Positions 19,801-30,975 are shown, counted from the stretch's first letter. The stretch: 64,000 bases of DNA from Arthrobacter sp. AQ5-06 (GCF_003287955.1 NZ_QMKP01000003.1:186001-250000); one strand, 5' to 3'. Made by a program: numbers and translations. The notes: generated by a model not told the origin, from the sequence alone.

Positions 19801-21481
19801 GCCAAGCCCGGCGAGGGCGGCCAGCTGATGGCGCAGAAGGTGTACCCGTGGGTTGCGCGGACGCGCCACTCGACGCCCGGCGTCGGCCTGATTTCGCCGC
19901 CGCCGCACCACGACATCTACTCCATCGAGGACCTCGCGCAGCTCATCTACGATGCGAAGCGCGCCAACCCCTCGGCCCGTGTGCATGTCAAGCTCGTCTC
20001 CGAAGTGGGGATCGGCACTGTGGCGTCGGGCGTCACCAAAGCGAAGGCCGACGTCGTACTGGTCTCCGGCCACGACGGCGGAACCGGAGCTTCCCCGCTG
20101 AACTCGCTCAAGCATGCGGGTGTGCCGTGGGAGCTCGGGCTCGCTGAGACGCAGCAGACGCTGATGCTCAACGGCCTGCGCGACCGTGTGGTGGTCCAGG
20201 TGGACGGCCAGCTCAAGACCGGCCGCGACGTTGTTATCGCGGCGCTGCTCGGCGGCGAGGAGTTCGGTTTCGCCACCGCCCCGCTGGTGGTGGAAGGCTG
20301 CATCATGATGCGCGTCTGCCACCTGGACACCTGCCCAGTGGGTGTCGCAACGCAGAACCCCGAACTGCGGGCCCGCTTCACCGGCAAGCCCGAATTTGTG
20401 GTCAACTTCTTCGAATTCCTGGCCGAGGAAGTCCGCGAGATCCTCGCGGAACTCGGTTTCCGGAGCATCGAAGAGGCGATCGGCCATGCCGAGGTGCTGG
20501 ATGCCCGCGAGGCGATCAACCACTGGAAGGCCGACGGCCTGGACCTGGATCCGATCCTGCACGGGCTCGAGTTCGACGACGATGCTCCGCTGCGCAACAT
20601 GACCTCGCAGAACCACGAGCTGGATAAGCACTTTGACCAGCGGCTGATCACCATGGCCACTGAGGCGCTGACTGACCGCAGCCCCGTGAAGATCGCCGTG
20701 GACGTGATCAACACGGACCGCTCGGTGGGTACCATGCTGGGCCACACCGTGACCAAGACGTTCAGCACGGACGTGCTGGCGCCGGACACCATCGACATCA
20801 CGCTGACCGGTACCGCGGGACAGTCGCTGGGCGCCTTCCTGCCCGCCGGTATCACGCTGCGCCTTTTTGGTGACTCGAACGACTACGTGGGCAAGGGCCT
20901 TTCGGGCGGGCGGATCATCGTCCGGCCGGACCGCACCAACGTGTTCAAGGCCGAAAGCAACGTCATCGCCGGCAACGTGATCGGCTACGGCGCCACGAGC
21001 GGTGAGATGTTCCTGCGGGGCCAGGTGGGCGAACGCTTCCTGGTGCGCAACTCCGGAGCCACCGCAGTTGTTGAAGGCATCGGCGACCACGGCTGCGAGT
21101 ACATGACCGGTGGGCAGACACTGATCATCGGCCGTACCGGACGCAACTTCGGCGCCGGCATGTCCGGCGGCACGGCTTACGTGCTGGACCTGCAGACCAC
21201 CCAGGTCAACAAGGACGCCTTGCAGTCCGGCGAACTCCAGCTCGTTGAACTTGACGCCGAAGACCGGGACATTGTCCACGGTCTGCTGGTGAAGCATGTC
21301 GAGGAAACGGAATCGCTCCATGCTGCCCGTTTGCTGGAGAACTTCGACGACACCGCTGCCCGCATTACCAAAGTGCTGCCGCGCGATTACGCGGCAGTCC
21401 TGCAAACCCGTCTGGACGCCATCGAAGAGGGCCTTGACCCCGATGGCGAAGAAGTATGGGCTCGAATCCTGGAGGTAACCG

Positions 21482-21489
<8 letters not shown>
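16879..21489 (+). CDS. gltB: glutamate synthase (NADPH) large subunit
   Basis: Transfers the amide of glutamine to 2-oxoglutarate. A propeptide of 43 residues precedes the N-terminal nucleophile Cys44 in KDACGLAII, the glutaminase start. Further on are the [12 protein letters not shown] and [16 protein letters not shown] motifs, the FMN-binding synthase domain ([28 protein letters not shown]), the 3Fe-4S cysteines in [15 protein letters not shown], and a C-terminal beta-helix of GxxGG repeats. It is 1536 aa. I chose the ATG at 16879, with GAGGAAGGA upstream. It overlaps gltD by 8 bp. Confidence 0.96.
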
Positions 21490-22939
<1,450 letters not shown>

Positions 22940-23010
22940 CACCAGTCAGTTCGCCGCGGATTAACCTCCACAACAACTTAACCAATGCAGGACACTACTA
23001 GGGTAGGTAT

Positions 23011-24492
23011 ATGAGACGCGCTAAGATTGTGGCCACTTTTGGCCCGGCAATTGCCAGCTTCGAGAACACGCTCGCGGTGTTGGAAGCCGGTGTGGATGTT
23101 GCCCGGATGAACATGAGTCACGGTGACTATTCCGTGCACGACAACACCTACGAGAATGTCCGCAAGGCAGCAGCCCAGCTGAGCAAGCCCGTGGCAGTCA
23201 TGGCTGACCTGCAGGGCCCCAAGATCCGTCTTGGGCGTTTTGTGGACGGCCCCCACGCCCTGGCCGAGGGCGACATCTTCACCATCACCACCGAAGACGT
23301 TCCGGGCACCAAGGAGATCTGCTCCACCACGCTGAAGAGCCTCACCGAGGACGTCAACGTGGGGGATGCCCTGCTGATCGACGACGGCAAGGTTGCCCTG
23401 CGGGCGATCGAGGTCGACGACGTCAAGGTCGTGACGGAGGTAACCGTCGGCGGGATGGTGTCCAACAATAAGGGCATCAACCTTCCGGGCGTTGCGGTCA
23501 ACGTCCCGGCGCTGAGCGAAAAGGACGAGGACGATCTCCGCTGGGCCATGCGCCGCGGTGTTGACCTGGTTGCCTTGTCGTTTGTCCGCGACGCCTCCGA
23601 CATTGTCCGCGTGCACGAGATCATGGACGAGGAAGGCCGCCGTGTGCCGGTCATCGCCAAGATCGAAAAGCCGCAGGCAGTGGACCAGCTGCACGAGATC
23701 ATCGACGCCTTCGACGCCATCATGGTGGCCCGTGGCGACCTCGGTGTGGAACTTCCCCTTGAGGAAGTGCCGATCGTGCAGAAGCGCGCCATCGAACTGG
23801 CACGCCGCTGGGCGAAGCCGGTCATCGTGGCCACGCAGGTCCTCGAATCCATGATCGACAACCCGCGCCCCACCCGTGCAGAGGCATCAGACTGCGCCAA
23901 CGCCGTGCTCGACGGTGCAGATGCCGTTATGCTGTCCGGCGAAACCAGCGTGGGCAAGTACCCGATCGAGACCGTCAAGGTCATGGCCAGGATCATCGAA
24001 TCCACCGAGGTCCATGGCCTGGAGCGCGTCCCGCCGCTGGGCACCAAGCCCAAGACCCGTGGCGGCGCCATCACCCGCGCCGCCGTCGAAATCGCCGACC
24101 AGCTGGAGGCAAAGTACATCTGTACCTTCACCCAGTCCGGTGATTCAGCACGCCGCCTGTCACGCTTGCGCCCCATCCGGCCGGTGTTCGCTTTCACCCC
24201 GGTGGAGCACGTGTGGAACCAGCTGGCACTGACCTGGGGCATCCAGCCGGTGCTGGTCCCCATGGTGGGCCACACCGACGAGATGACCGCGCAGGTTGAC
24301 CGCAGCCTGCTCGAAATGAAACTCGTCGAAGACGGCGACCTGGTGATCATTGCCGCGGGGTCACCTCCCGGAAAGGCCGGTTCCACCAACTCGCTGAAGG
24401 CGCACAAGGTGGGCGACTTCGCCGACACGTCGCGTCTCGGCGGCGAGGCTGGCGCACAGAGGGAGAAGCTCGGTCCCTGGCCGACGGCATAA
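23011..24492 (+). CDS. pyk: pyruvate kinase
   Basis: Final ATP-yielding step of glycolysis. It has KIVATFGPA near the start, MNMSHGDY, ADLQGPKIRLGRF, VIAKIEKPQAVDQL (catalytic Lys), MVARGDLGVELPLEEVP (metal site) and MLSGETSVGKYPIETV. It is 493 aa with a complete C-terminal allosteric domain. The 71-bp gap behind gltD and a strong terminator after it suggest its own transcript. GTAGGT lies before the ATG. Confidence 0.96.
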   Translation: MRRAKIVATFGPAIASFENTLAVLEAGVDVARMNMSHGDYSVHDNTYENVRKAAAQLSKPVAVMADLQGPKIRLGRFVDGPHALAEGDIFTITTEDVPGTKEICSTTLKSLTEDVNVGDALLIDDGKVALRAIEVDDVKVVTEVTVGGMVSNNKGINLPGVAVNVPALSEKDEDDLRWAMRRGVDLVALSFVRDASDIVRVHEIMDEEGRRVPVIAKIEKPQAVDQLHEIIDAFDAIMVARGDLGVELPLEEVPIVQKRAIELARRWAKPVIVATQVLESMIDNPRPTRAEASDCANAVLDGADAVMLSGETSVGKYPIETVKVMARIIESTEVHGLERVPPLGTKPKTRGGAITRAAVEIADQLEAKYICTFTQSGDSARRLSRLRPIRPVFAFTPVEHVWNQLALTWGIQPVLVPMVGHTDEMTAQVDRSLLEMKLVEDGDLVIIAAGSPPGKAGSTNSLKAHKVGDFADTSRLGGEAGAQREKLGPWPTA

Positions 24493-24504
24493 CAACCTAA
24501 AAGT

Positions 24505-24540
24505 AAGGACCCCTAGCCGCTGGCAGGGGTCCTTCCTTTT
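24505..24540. terminator. terminator between pyk and the response regulator gene
   Basis: AAGGACCCCT (24505-24514) and AGGGGTCCTT (24525-24534) form a perfect 10-bp stem with a 10-nt loop. It is followed by CCTTTT on the + strand and preceded by A-rich sequence on the other side, so it can serve both convergent genes. Confidence 0.8.
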
Positions 24541-24590
24541 GGTTCCGGTGATTGAGCTTGGCGAGCGAAATCCCGGTGTCGCCTGTTGTG

Positions 24591-25196
24591 CTAGTTGACC
24601 TGGTTGATGATGGTCTCGGCAACCTCGCGCATGCTGAGGCGGCGGTCCATGGAGGTCTTCTGTATCCAGCGGAAAGCTTCCGGCTCCGTCAGGCCCATCT
24701 TGGTGGTCAGCAGGCTCTTGGCGCGCTCGACGAGCTTGCGGGTGGCGAATTGCTCCTGCAGGTCCGACACTTCGCTTTCGAGGGCCTTGATTTCCTCGTG
24801 GCGGGAGAGCGCAATTTCCAGGGCCGGGATGAGGTCGGCCGGGGTGAAGGGCTTGACCACGTAGGCCATGGCGCCGGCGTCACGGGCGCGCTCCACCAAT
24901 TCCTTCTGGCTGAAAGCCGTCAAGAGGACTACGGGGGCGATGCGGGCCTTGACGATTTTTTCGGCTGCGGTGATGCCGTCCATTATCGGCATCTTGACGT
25001 CCATCAGGACGAGGTCCGGCTTGAGTTCCTCGGCGAGCTGCACGGCCTTCTCGCCGTTGTCTGCTTCGCCCACCACGTCATAGCCTTCGCCGCGCAGGAT
25101 CTCGATGATGTCGAGTCGGATGAGGGTTTCATCCTCGGCCACAATGACGCGGCGCGCCGGCTGGGACGTGGGTTTTGACTCCGTCTGTTCAGTCAC
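24591..25196 (-). CDS. pdtaR: ANTAR-domain response regulator, PdtaR-like
   Basis: Two-component regulator acting on RNA rather than DNA. The N-terminal receiver (about residues 15-130) has the acidic pair in VAEDET, the phospho-acceptor Asp66 in LVLMDVKMP, and the KPF lysine. A coiled linker (about 132-150) leads to a C-terminal ANTAR domain with RAKSLLTTKMGLTEPEAFRW. The layout and 201-aa length match Mycobacterium PdtaR (Rv1626). ANTAR proteins act as antiterminators; the partner kinase PdtaS is not in this window. Confidence 0.9.
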   Translation of the reverse strand: MTEQTESKPTSQPARRVIVAEDETLIRLDIIEILRGEGYDVVGEADNGEKAVQLAEELKPDLVLMDVKMPIMDGITAAEKIVKARIAPVVLLTAFSQKELVERARDAGAMAYVVKPFTPADLIPALEIALSRHEEIKALESEVSDLQEQFATRKLVERAKSLLTTKMGLTEPEAFRWIQKTSMDRRLSMREVAETIINQVN

Positions 25197-25400
25197 GGGA
25201 TCTCCTTGGAAAGGTACGTCGGGAACATCACCATCTTAGGTGCGCCCGCGGCCGTACTTTGATCTACATGGTCTAGTGCGGCGTCAGCGGCGCGATTCTG
25301 GAATTCAGCCTATCTGCATGTAGAGTAATTCCGCGTACGTGAAGCGATCGCGTTGCTCACAATCAGCTGTGGGCGTACCGGTTTGCACAACGTATTCCGC

Positions 25401-25482
25401 GCCCGAGTGGCGGAATTGGCAGACGCGCCGCACTCAAAATGCGGTATCGAAAGGTGTGTGGGTTCGAGTCCCACCTCGGGCA
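25401..25482 (+). tRNA. tRNA-Leu (anticodon CAA)
   Basis: Full cloverleaf by eye. Acceptor arms are GCCCGAG (25401-25407) and CTCGGGC (25475-25481), with discriminator A at 25482. The anticodon stem CCGCA/TGCGG encloses loop CTCAAAA with CAA at 25435-25437. A long variable arm, typical of class II tRNA, is present, and the T arm has GGTTCGAGTCCCACC. CCA is not encoded. Its 3' end is duplicated at 52.5 and 57.2 kb. Confidence 0.95.
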
Positions 25483-25504
25483 CAGTGTTTCCGCAGGTCA
25501 GAGG
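25462..25504 (+). repeat. 43-bp tRNA-Leu 3' end plus flank, duplicated downstream (att-like core)
   Basis: The last 21 nt of the tRNA and the next 22 nt recur identically at 52506-52548 and, with three changes, at 57231-57274, all in the same orientation. Duplications of a tRNA 3' end at a distance are the classic trace of integrase attachment sites. No integrase gene is present in this window. Confidence 0.8.
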
Positions 25505-25936
25505 CCTGTTCGACCTCGGAGTGTTGACAAAGCTTGACGTTTCTCTGCCATTGACGTATATGGGGGTTGTGTATCCGGCCTAGTTCGGAAGGACCTACCC
25601 CTTAGTCGCCTTTAGGCCCGGGAATCGGTAGGGGAGTGGGGCACGCATACTCTCAACGCCGATATCAGCCCCCATATGTCGTCCGGAAGAAGTCCTGCCC
25701 CTCTGGTGTCAGGTTGAGTTCTGAGATTTCAAAAGCCTGACGTCAGAAAAGATCCATATGGGCTCCAATTTGACGGTCTCGGTGCTTCGTCCCGACGTCA
25801 TGTTGGGGTGTTCCCCAACCAAGCGAACTCCTCGCCGTGAGCGAAGTTCTTTGGACTTAACGAGCCCGGCTATACAAGGGTCTTGTTCGCCCAACTGAAC
25901 CGTCCGTTGACGGGGCAATGGTCACCGGTCCGCCGA
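25483..25936. other. 454-bp gene-free stretch behind tRNA-Leu
   Basis: It holds the flank of the repeated core (to 25504), a GTGTTGACA half-site at 25521-25529 matching the palindromes in the 52.4-kb repeat, and an inverted repeat at 25558-25677. From 25690 to the ald stop only short unsupported reading frames occur. I see no convincing gene. Confidence 0.6.
25558..25677. repeat. inverted repeat enclosing about 96 nt
   Basis: ATATGGGGGTTG (25558-25569) is mirrored by CAGCCCCCATAT (25666-25677) with one G-U-type mismatch. Flanking bases (GACG outside left, TCGTC outside right) partly extend the match. The unit could be a small structured RNA, a MITE-like element or part of an att region. Confidence 0.4.
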
Positions 25937-27157
25937 CTATGCGACCTTCCGTTGTCGGCGAGCCGGGCCTGCTGTAGTCGGCTGCGGTTCTTCATGTTGG
26001 TTTCCTTTTGGGCGCTTAGTGTGTTTGCGGATTAGGTGTTTCACGGAGACCAGTTTGTGCCAGTCCGCGACGAGGGGCAGGTCATGCGCCTCGGAGACGG
26101 AGTGGTGTGCCACGTGGCCGGCGGCGATGTTGAGGCCGGCGGTGAGGGCGGGATCGCGGTCGAACGCTGCCCGGACGCCCAGGTTGGCGAGTGACACGGC
26201 GTAGCGCAGGGTGACGTTGGTCAGCGCGTACGTGGAGGTGTTGGGTACCGCACCGGGCATATTGGCCACGCAGTAGAAGATCGTGTCGTGCACCTTGTAC
26301 GTCGGTTCCTGGTGCGTGGTGGGGTGCGTGTCCTCGAAGCAGCCGCCCTGGTCCACGGCAATGTCCACCAGCACAGAGCCCGGCTTCATGCGCGCCACGA
26401 GTTCGTTGCTGACCAGCTTGGGGGCCCTGGCGCCGGGGATCAGGACGGAGCCGATCACGAGGTCCGCGTCCAACACTGACTTTTCAATCTCGTACTTGTT
26501 CGACGCCACGGTCTTGAGCCTGCCGGCGTACTGGGCGTCGAGTTCGCGGAGGCGGTTGATGTTGATGCCCAGGATGGTCACGTCCGCGCCCAGGCCCAGG
26601 GCCATTGCTGCGGCGTTGGTCCCGGCGACGCCGGCGCCAAGGACAACGACCTTCGCCGGGCGGACGCCCGGAACGCGACCCAGGAGGACACCCTGGCCGC
26701 CGGCAGGTGCCATCAGGGACGTGGCGCCCACCTGCACGGACAGGCGGCCGGCAACCTCGGACATCGGGGCCAGCAGCGGCAGGGTGCGGCCTTCCTGCAC
26801 TGTCTCGTACGCGATGGCGGTGACGCCGGAGTTGATGAGCTCCTGCGTGAGTTCCGGCTCGGCGGCGAGGTGTAGGTAAGTGAAGAGGATCAGGCCCTTG
26901 CGGAACCGGTGGTACTCGGCCTTGATGGGTTCCTTGACCTTCATGACCATGTCCGCACGGGCCCACACGTCATCGGCCTCGGCAACGACCTCGGCGCCGG
27001 CGATCGCGTATTCCTCATCCGTGATTCCTGAGCCGAGCCCTGCGCCGCGCTCCACCAGGACCGTGTGGCCGTGGGTGCGGAACTCGTGCACGCCGGCGGC
27101 CGTGATGGCGACGCGGAATTCGTTGTTCTTTATCTCTTGGGGGACACCGATGATCAT
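25937..27157 (-). CDS. ald: alanine dehydrogenase
   Basis: NAD-dependent oxidative deamination of L-alanine to pyruvate. It begins [17 protein letters not shown]. It shows the substrate-region lysine in [22 protein letters not shown], the Rossmann motif [14 protein letters not shown], and DQGGCFE with the conserved catalytic-loop residues. At 406 aa it is about 35 longer than usual; the extra C-terminal tail is basic and Gln/Pro-rich and has no known domain. I chose the ATG read from 27157. A GntR-type palindrome lies upstream, between it and the ehu operon. Confidence 0.94.
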   Translation of the reverse strand: MIIGVPQEIKNNEFRVAITAAGVHEFRTHGHTVLVERGAGLGSGITDEEYAIAGAEVVAEADDVWARADMVMKVKEPIKAEYHRFRKGLILFTYLHLAAEPELTQELINSGVTAIAYETVQEGRTLPLLAPMSEVAGRLSVQVGATSLMAPAGGQGVLLGRVPGVRPAKVVVLGAGVAGTNAAAMALGLGADVTILGININRLRELDAQYAGRLKTVASNKYEIEKSVLDADLVIGSVLIPGARAPKLVSNELVARMKPGSVLVDIAVDQGGCFEDTHPTTHQEPTYKVHDTIFYCVANMPGAVPNTSTYALTNVTLRYAVSLANLGVRAAFDRDPALTAGLNIAAGHVAHHSVSEAHDLPLVADWHKLVSVKHLIRKHTKRPKGNQHEEPQPTTAGPARRQRKVA

Positions 27158-27266
27158 GGTTGGCCCCATTCTGGGGTCTGAGGCGGCTCTGGGCCTTCTG
27201 TCAGCCGAATGCGCTCCGTCGAAGTTCGTCTTTGAATCGCTCGGGTTACGCCGAATTTACATTCGG

Positions 27267-27278
27267 ATTGTTGACAAT
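27267..27278. promoter_or_regulatory. GntR-type operator between ald and ehuB
   Basis: ATTGTTGACAAT, a dyad with ATTGT and ACAAT arms. One of seven matching sites in the cluster. The internal TTGACA could serve as a -35 for ehuB, with a poor -10 (TAGGTT) 17 bp on. It lies about 90 bp before ehuB. Confidence 0.7.
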
Positions 27279-27367
27279 AGTACACTTGGCTCTTAGGTTT
27301 ATGTAACACACGTCACAGAGCGTGATCATCTTGGTTATCCCCGGCAGGTCCGGGCGAAGGAGTAATA

Positions 27368-28261
27368 ATGACGAGCAAACTTTCACGAAGGAACGTCCTG
27401 CGCAGTGCGGGAGTGGCCGTACTCGGCGCCGCTGTGGCCGGTTGGGCCACAGGCTGTTCCAGCGTGGCCGCAGGCGGTCCCGCCTCTGGCGCTGCCAGCA
27501 ATCTGCTGGAGCTGGCGACGTCCCAGGGCTTCATCCGCGTGGGCATTGCCAACGAGCCGCCCTACACGCAGGTAGACGCGGATGGAACCGTGACAGGCTG
27601 CGAGCCCGATGTGCTGCGCGCCGTCTGCAAGCGGCTTGGCATCGACGAAGTACAAGGCATCATCACCCCCTACGAATCCATGATTCCCGGACTGAACGCC
27701 AACCGCTGGGACGTGATCGCGGCAGGCCTCTTCATGAAGGAATCCCGCTGCGGGCAGGTCCTCTACTCGGAGCCCGTCATCGTCTCCACGGAATCCTTCG
27801 CCACCCCCAAGGGGAACCCCAAGGGCATCACCTCCGTGGCCGCCATCCTGGCCGACCCCTCGCTGAGGATTGCCGTCCTCCCGGGCGGTTTCGAGGAAGG
27901 CGTGCTGAAGACGGCCAACGTTCCGGCCGCCCAGCAGGTCAAGATCAACGACGGCCGCAGCGGCCTCGAGGCTCTCAAAGCCAACCGCGCCGACGCGTTC
28001 ATGCTGCCCACCCTGTCCCTGCAGGCGCTGGCGAAGGACGATACCGGCTTTGACATCAGCGCGCCCCTGAAGGACGCTCCCCGCACCGGCTCCGGCGCGG
28101 CATTCCGCCAGGCCGACTCCGCATTCCACGAGGCCTATAACAAGGAACTCGAAGCGTTCAAGGCCACCCCGGAGTTCGCCGAAATCCTCACCAAATGGGG
28201 CTTTGACGCGTCTGTGGTGGAGGGAGTAACCGCCGAGGAGCTATGCAAGACCGCGGGCTGA
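27368..28261 (+). CDS. ehuB: ectoine/hydroxyectoine-type ABC transporter substrate-binding protein
   Basis: Extracellular solute-binding protein, family 3. The signal region has SRRNVLRSAG and a hydrophobic stretch ending in ATGC, so it looks like a Tat-exported lipoprotein (lipidated at about Cys30). The mature part starts FIRVGIANEPPYTQVD and has the DVLRAVCKRLGI and NRWDVIAAGLFM segments typical of amino-acid binders. It is 297 aa. It heads the ehuBCDA operon, and its EhuB assignment rests partly on the EhuA-like ATPase and the DoeA-like gene nearby. The true ligand is not proven. Confidence 0.8.
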   Translation: MTSKLSRRNVLRSAGVAVLGAAVAGWATGCSSVAAGGPASGAASNLLELATSQGFIRVGIANEPPYTQVDADGTVTGCEPDVLRAVCKRLGIDEVQGIITPYESMIPGLNANRWDVIAAGLFMKESRCGQVLYSEPVIVSTESFATPKGNPKGITSVAAILADPSLRIAVLPGGFEEGVLKTANVPAAQQVKINDGRSGLEALKANRADAFMLPTLSLQALAKDDTGFDISAPLKDAPRTGSGAAFRQADSAFHEAYNKELEAFKATPEFAEILTKWGFDASVVEGVTAEELCKTAG

Positions 28262-28289
28262 TGCTGCTGCAGGCAGAGGGGAGGTGCAG

Positions 28290-28988
28290 ATGTCCGCGGT
28301 AATCGAATACGCCCCGCTCCTGTGGCAGGGGCTGCTGACCACCATCCTGGTGGCTGTGCTCAGCGGCGCCCTTTGCCTGGTGGTCGCGTTCGCTGCAGGG
28401 CTGGCGCGACTGTCGCGGCACCGCTTCATCAGCTGGCCGGCGGGTGTCTTCATCGAGGTGTTCCGCGGGACATCGCTGCTGGTTCAGATGTTCTGGCTGT
28501 TCTTCGCGCTGCCGTTCTTCGGAATCCAGCTTCACCCGCTGACAGCGGCTGTCCTGGCGCTCGGCCTGAACGAGGGCGCCTACGCGGCGGAAGTGGTGCG
28601 CGGCGCCATCGCCAGCCGGGCAAAAGGTCAGACCGAGGCCTGCATCGCCTTGGGCATGGAACCCGCACTGCGGCTCCGGCGCATCATCATTCCGCAGTCC
28701 ATCCCGGCCATGCTGCCGCCGTTCGGGAACGTTATGGTGGACCTGCTGAAGAACACCTCACTCGTTTCGCTCGTCACGGTGGCGGACCTGACCTTCCGTG
28801 CCCAGATGATCCGCAGCAGCACAGGGCAGACGACGGCGATTTTCCTTACCATCCTGGTGCTCTACTTCCTTCTCTCCTACCTGCTGACGCTGCTGACAAG
28901 CTGGCTGGAACGGCGCTACGCGCTTGACCGGAAGGCACTCGTTGCCCAGCGCAAGGAAAGCAAACTCATGAAGGTAGGTGCAGCATGA
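28290..28988 (+). CDS. ehuC: ABC transporter permease, EhuC-like
   Basis: Polar amino-acid type (HisM family) membrane permease with about five spans. It has an early FRGTSLLVQMFWLFFALPFFG motif and the EAA loop EACIALGMEPALRLRRIIIP, which contacts the ATPase. It is 232 aa. I chose the ATG at 28290 because AGGGGAGG lies 6-7 nt before it; a GTG at 28284 is too close to that site. The 3' end overlaps ehuD (ATGA). Confidence 0.82.
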   Translation: MSAVIEYAPLLWQGLLTTILVAVLSGALCLVVAFAAGLARLSRHRFISWPAGVFIEVFRGTSLLVQMFWLFFALPFFGIQLHPLTAAVLALGLNEGAYAAEVVRGAIASRAKGQTEACIALGMEPALRLRRIIIPQSIPAMLPPFGNVMVDLLKNTSLVSLVTVADLTFRAQMIRSSTGQTTAIFLTILVLYFLLSYLLTLLTSWLERRYALDRKALVAQRKESKLMKVGAA

Positions 28989-29641
28989 TCTGGGACAACA
29001 ATTTTGCCGTGTCCGTCATTCCGCTGCTCCTGGAGGGGCTTTGGGTCACCGTCAAGATCACCCTGCTGGGCACCATGCTGGCTGCCGCGCTGGGTCTGTT
29101 CTTCGCTATTCTTCGGCGGCTCGCCATCCCGGTGCTGTCGCCCGTAGTCTCCTTCTTCGTCGTGTTCGTGCGCGGAACCCCGCTGTTGGTGCAGGCCTAC
29201 TGCGCTTTCTTTGTCCTGCCGGCGTACGGCATTAGTTTCGACGCCTTCACCACCGGTGTGGTGGTGATCGGCGTCAACTACAGCGCCTACATGGCAGAGG
29301 TTTACCGCAGCGGCATTCAGGGTGTCCCGAAGGGGCAGTGGGAGGCAGCAACGGCGCTGAGCCTCCCCGGTACCCGCACGTGGGGCCGGATCATCCTTCC
29401 GCAGGCAATCCGTACCGTGGTCCCGATGCTCGGCAACTACCTCATCCAGATGTTCAAGGACTCCGCGGTCCTCTCAGCCATCACAGTGGTGGAACTCATG
29501 GCAACGGCACAGGCGATCGGAAGCTCCAGCTTCCGGTACCTGGAACCGCTGACCCTGGCCGCACTGCTGTTCCTGGCCATCAGCTACCCTGCCTCACGGC
29601 TCGTCAACAGATTGGAGCGGCGCTATGCGCCCCAGCACTGA
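28985..29641 (+). CDS. ehuD: ABC transporter permease, EhuD-like
   Basis: Second HisM-family permease, 218 aa, with VFVRGTPLLVQAYCAFFVLPAYG and the EAA loop WEAATALSLPGTRTWGRIILP. It pairs with EhuC as a heterodimer in the membrane. It starts inside the ehuC stop and ends 17 bp inside ehuA, so the importer genes are tightly coupled. Confidence 0.82.
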   Translation: MIWDNNFAVSVIPLLLEGLWVTVKITLLGTMLAAALGLFFAILRRLAIPVLSPVVSFFVVFVRGTPLLVQAYCAFFVLPAYGISFDAFTTGVVVIGVNYSAYMAEVYRSGIQGVPKGQWEAATALSLPGTRTWGRIILPQAIRTVVPMLGNYLIQMFKDSAVLSAITVVELMATAQAIGSSSFRYLEPLTLAALLFLAISYPASRLVNRLERRYAPQH

Positions 29642-30440
29642 ACCCCAACCCCTGGCCACGCCCGTGGGCCTCGCCCCGGATCCGATCATCCGGTTCCAGA
29701 ACGTCAGCAAGAACTGGGGGTCAAACCAGGTCCTGAAGTCGCTGAACTTCGAGGTGGCGCCGGGGGAGAAGGTCTCCATCATCGGCCCGTCCGGATCCGG
29801 CAAGACCACCATCCTGCGTATCCTCATGACGCTGGAGACTCCCAGCGAAGGGCTGGTAAAGGTCGACGGCGATGTGCTGTGGGATGTCACGGCCGGCCAG
29901 AAGGTGCGCGAAACCAGGCAGATGCGTGAAACACGGCGCAAGATCGGCATGGTTTTCCAGCAGTTCAACCTGTTCCCGCACATGACCGCCATGGAGAACG
30001 TCATCGAGGCGCCCATCCATGTGCTGGGCATGAACAAGGCCGAGGCCCGGGAACGCGCGGCGGAACTGCTGAACCTGGTGGGCCTGGGCAAACACATGAA
30101 CCACACGCCGCCCCAGATGTCCGGCGGACAGCAGCAGCGCGTGGCCATCGCCCGCGCACTGGCCATGCGGCCCAAGGTGCTGCTCTTCGACGAGCCCACC
30201 TCGGCCCTTGACCCGGAGCTGATCGGCGAAGTGCTGAACGTGATCCGGAACCTCGCGCACACCACGGACATGACCATGCTCATGGTGACGCACGAAATGC
30301 GGTTCGCGGAGGAGATTTCCGACCGGGTGGTGATGTTCGACAACGGCGCAGCCGTGGAGAGCGGACCGCCGGCACAGATCTTCAAGGACCCGCAACAGGA
30401 ACGGACCCGGACCTTCCTCCGGGCCGTCCTGCAGCACTGA
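29625..30440 (+). CDS. ehuA: ABC transporter ATP-binding protein, EhuA-like
   Basis: ATPase that powers the importer. Walker A is GPSGSGKTT, the Q-loop is MVFQQFNLFPH, the signature is MSGGQQQRVAIARAL, Walker B is VLLFDEPTSALD, and the switch His is in VTHEMRF. The stretch MRETRRKIGMVFQQFNLF and the overall order resemble EhuA rather than generic GlnQ. It is 271 aa. It ends 7 bp from the convergent ridA-like gene. Confidence 0.85.
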   Translation: MRPSTEPQPLATPVGLAPDPIIRFQNVSKNWGSNQVLKSLNFEVAPGEKVSIIGPSGSGKTTILRILMTLETPSEGLVKVDGDVLWDVTAGQKVRETRQMRETRRKIGMVFQQFNLFPHMTAMENVIEAPIHVLGMNKAEARERAAELLNLVGLGKHMNHTPPQMSGGQQQRVAIARALAMRPKVLLFDEPTSALDPELIGEVLNVIRNLAHTTDMTMLMVTHEMRFAEEISDRVVMFDNGAAVESGPPAQIFKDPQQERTRTFLRAVLQH

Positions 30441-30447
30441 CGGGCCG

Positions 30448-30900
30448 CTACACCTCCACAATCATCGAAATTTCAACGGGCGCCAGCCCGGGCAGTTCCG
30501 CCACACCGACGGCTGCCCGGGCATGGCGCCACTTGTCGCCGAAGGCTTGTTCCAGGACCAGGGAGGCGCCGTTGATCACGGCCGGCTGGTCACCGAAGCC
30601 TTCGGCCGAGGCAACGTAACCGGTCAGGCTGACCACGGACACGATCCGGTCCAGCGAGCCCAGGTGCTGTTTCAGGGCGGACAGGCAGTTGAGCACCGCG
30701 GTGGCGCTGGCTTCCTGGCCCTGCTCGATGGTGAGCTCGCGCCCCAGCTTGCCGCTGATGGTGAGGACGCCATCGCGGGTGGGTGTCTGGCCTGCCGTGA
30801 AAACCAGGTTTCCCACCTGCCGGACCGGGACGTAATTGGCCACCGGGACGGGCGGGGACGGCAGTTCGAGTTCGACGCCGTTGGTAGGGACTTTCGACAT
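30448..30900 (-). CDS. RidA family protein
   Basis: YjgF/YER057c/UK114-type protein of 150 aa. Members hydrolyse reactive enamine/imine intermediates, often from PLP enzymes, or have cluster-specific roles. It has YVPVRQVGNLVFTAGQTPTR and RAAVGVAELPGLAPVEISMI, the second close to the usual R-x-A-V-x-V-A-x-LP motif with the conserved Arg. The ATG read from 30900 has AAGGAG 10 nt upstream. It is divergent from the EutA-like gene and shares an operator with it. Confidence 0.88.
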   Translation of the reverse strand: MSKVPTNGVELELPSPPVPVANYVPVRQVGNLVFTAGQTPTRDGVLTISGKLGRELTIEQGQEASATAVLNCLSALKQHLGSLDRIVSVVSLTGYVASAEGFGDQPAVINGASLVLEQAFGDKWRHARAAVGVAELPGLAPVEISMIVEV

Positions 30901-30963
30901 ATTCAAGATGCTCCTTTGCACGGTTTTGCTGGGTCACTACGGACCCTAGGCAAGCGCCGGAGG

Positions 30964-30975
30964 ATTGTCAACAAT
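30964..30975. promoter_or_regulatory. GntR-type operator between ridA-like and eutA-like genes
   Basis: ATTGTCAACAAT, the inverted form of the commonest site. It lies 19 bp before the ATG at 30995 and 63 bp from the divergent start, so one protein bound here could control both genes. Confidence 0.7.
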
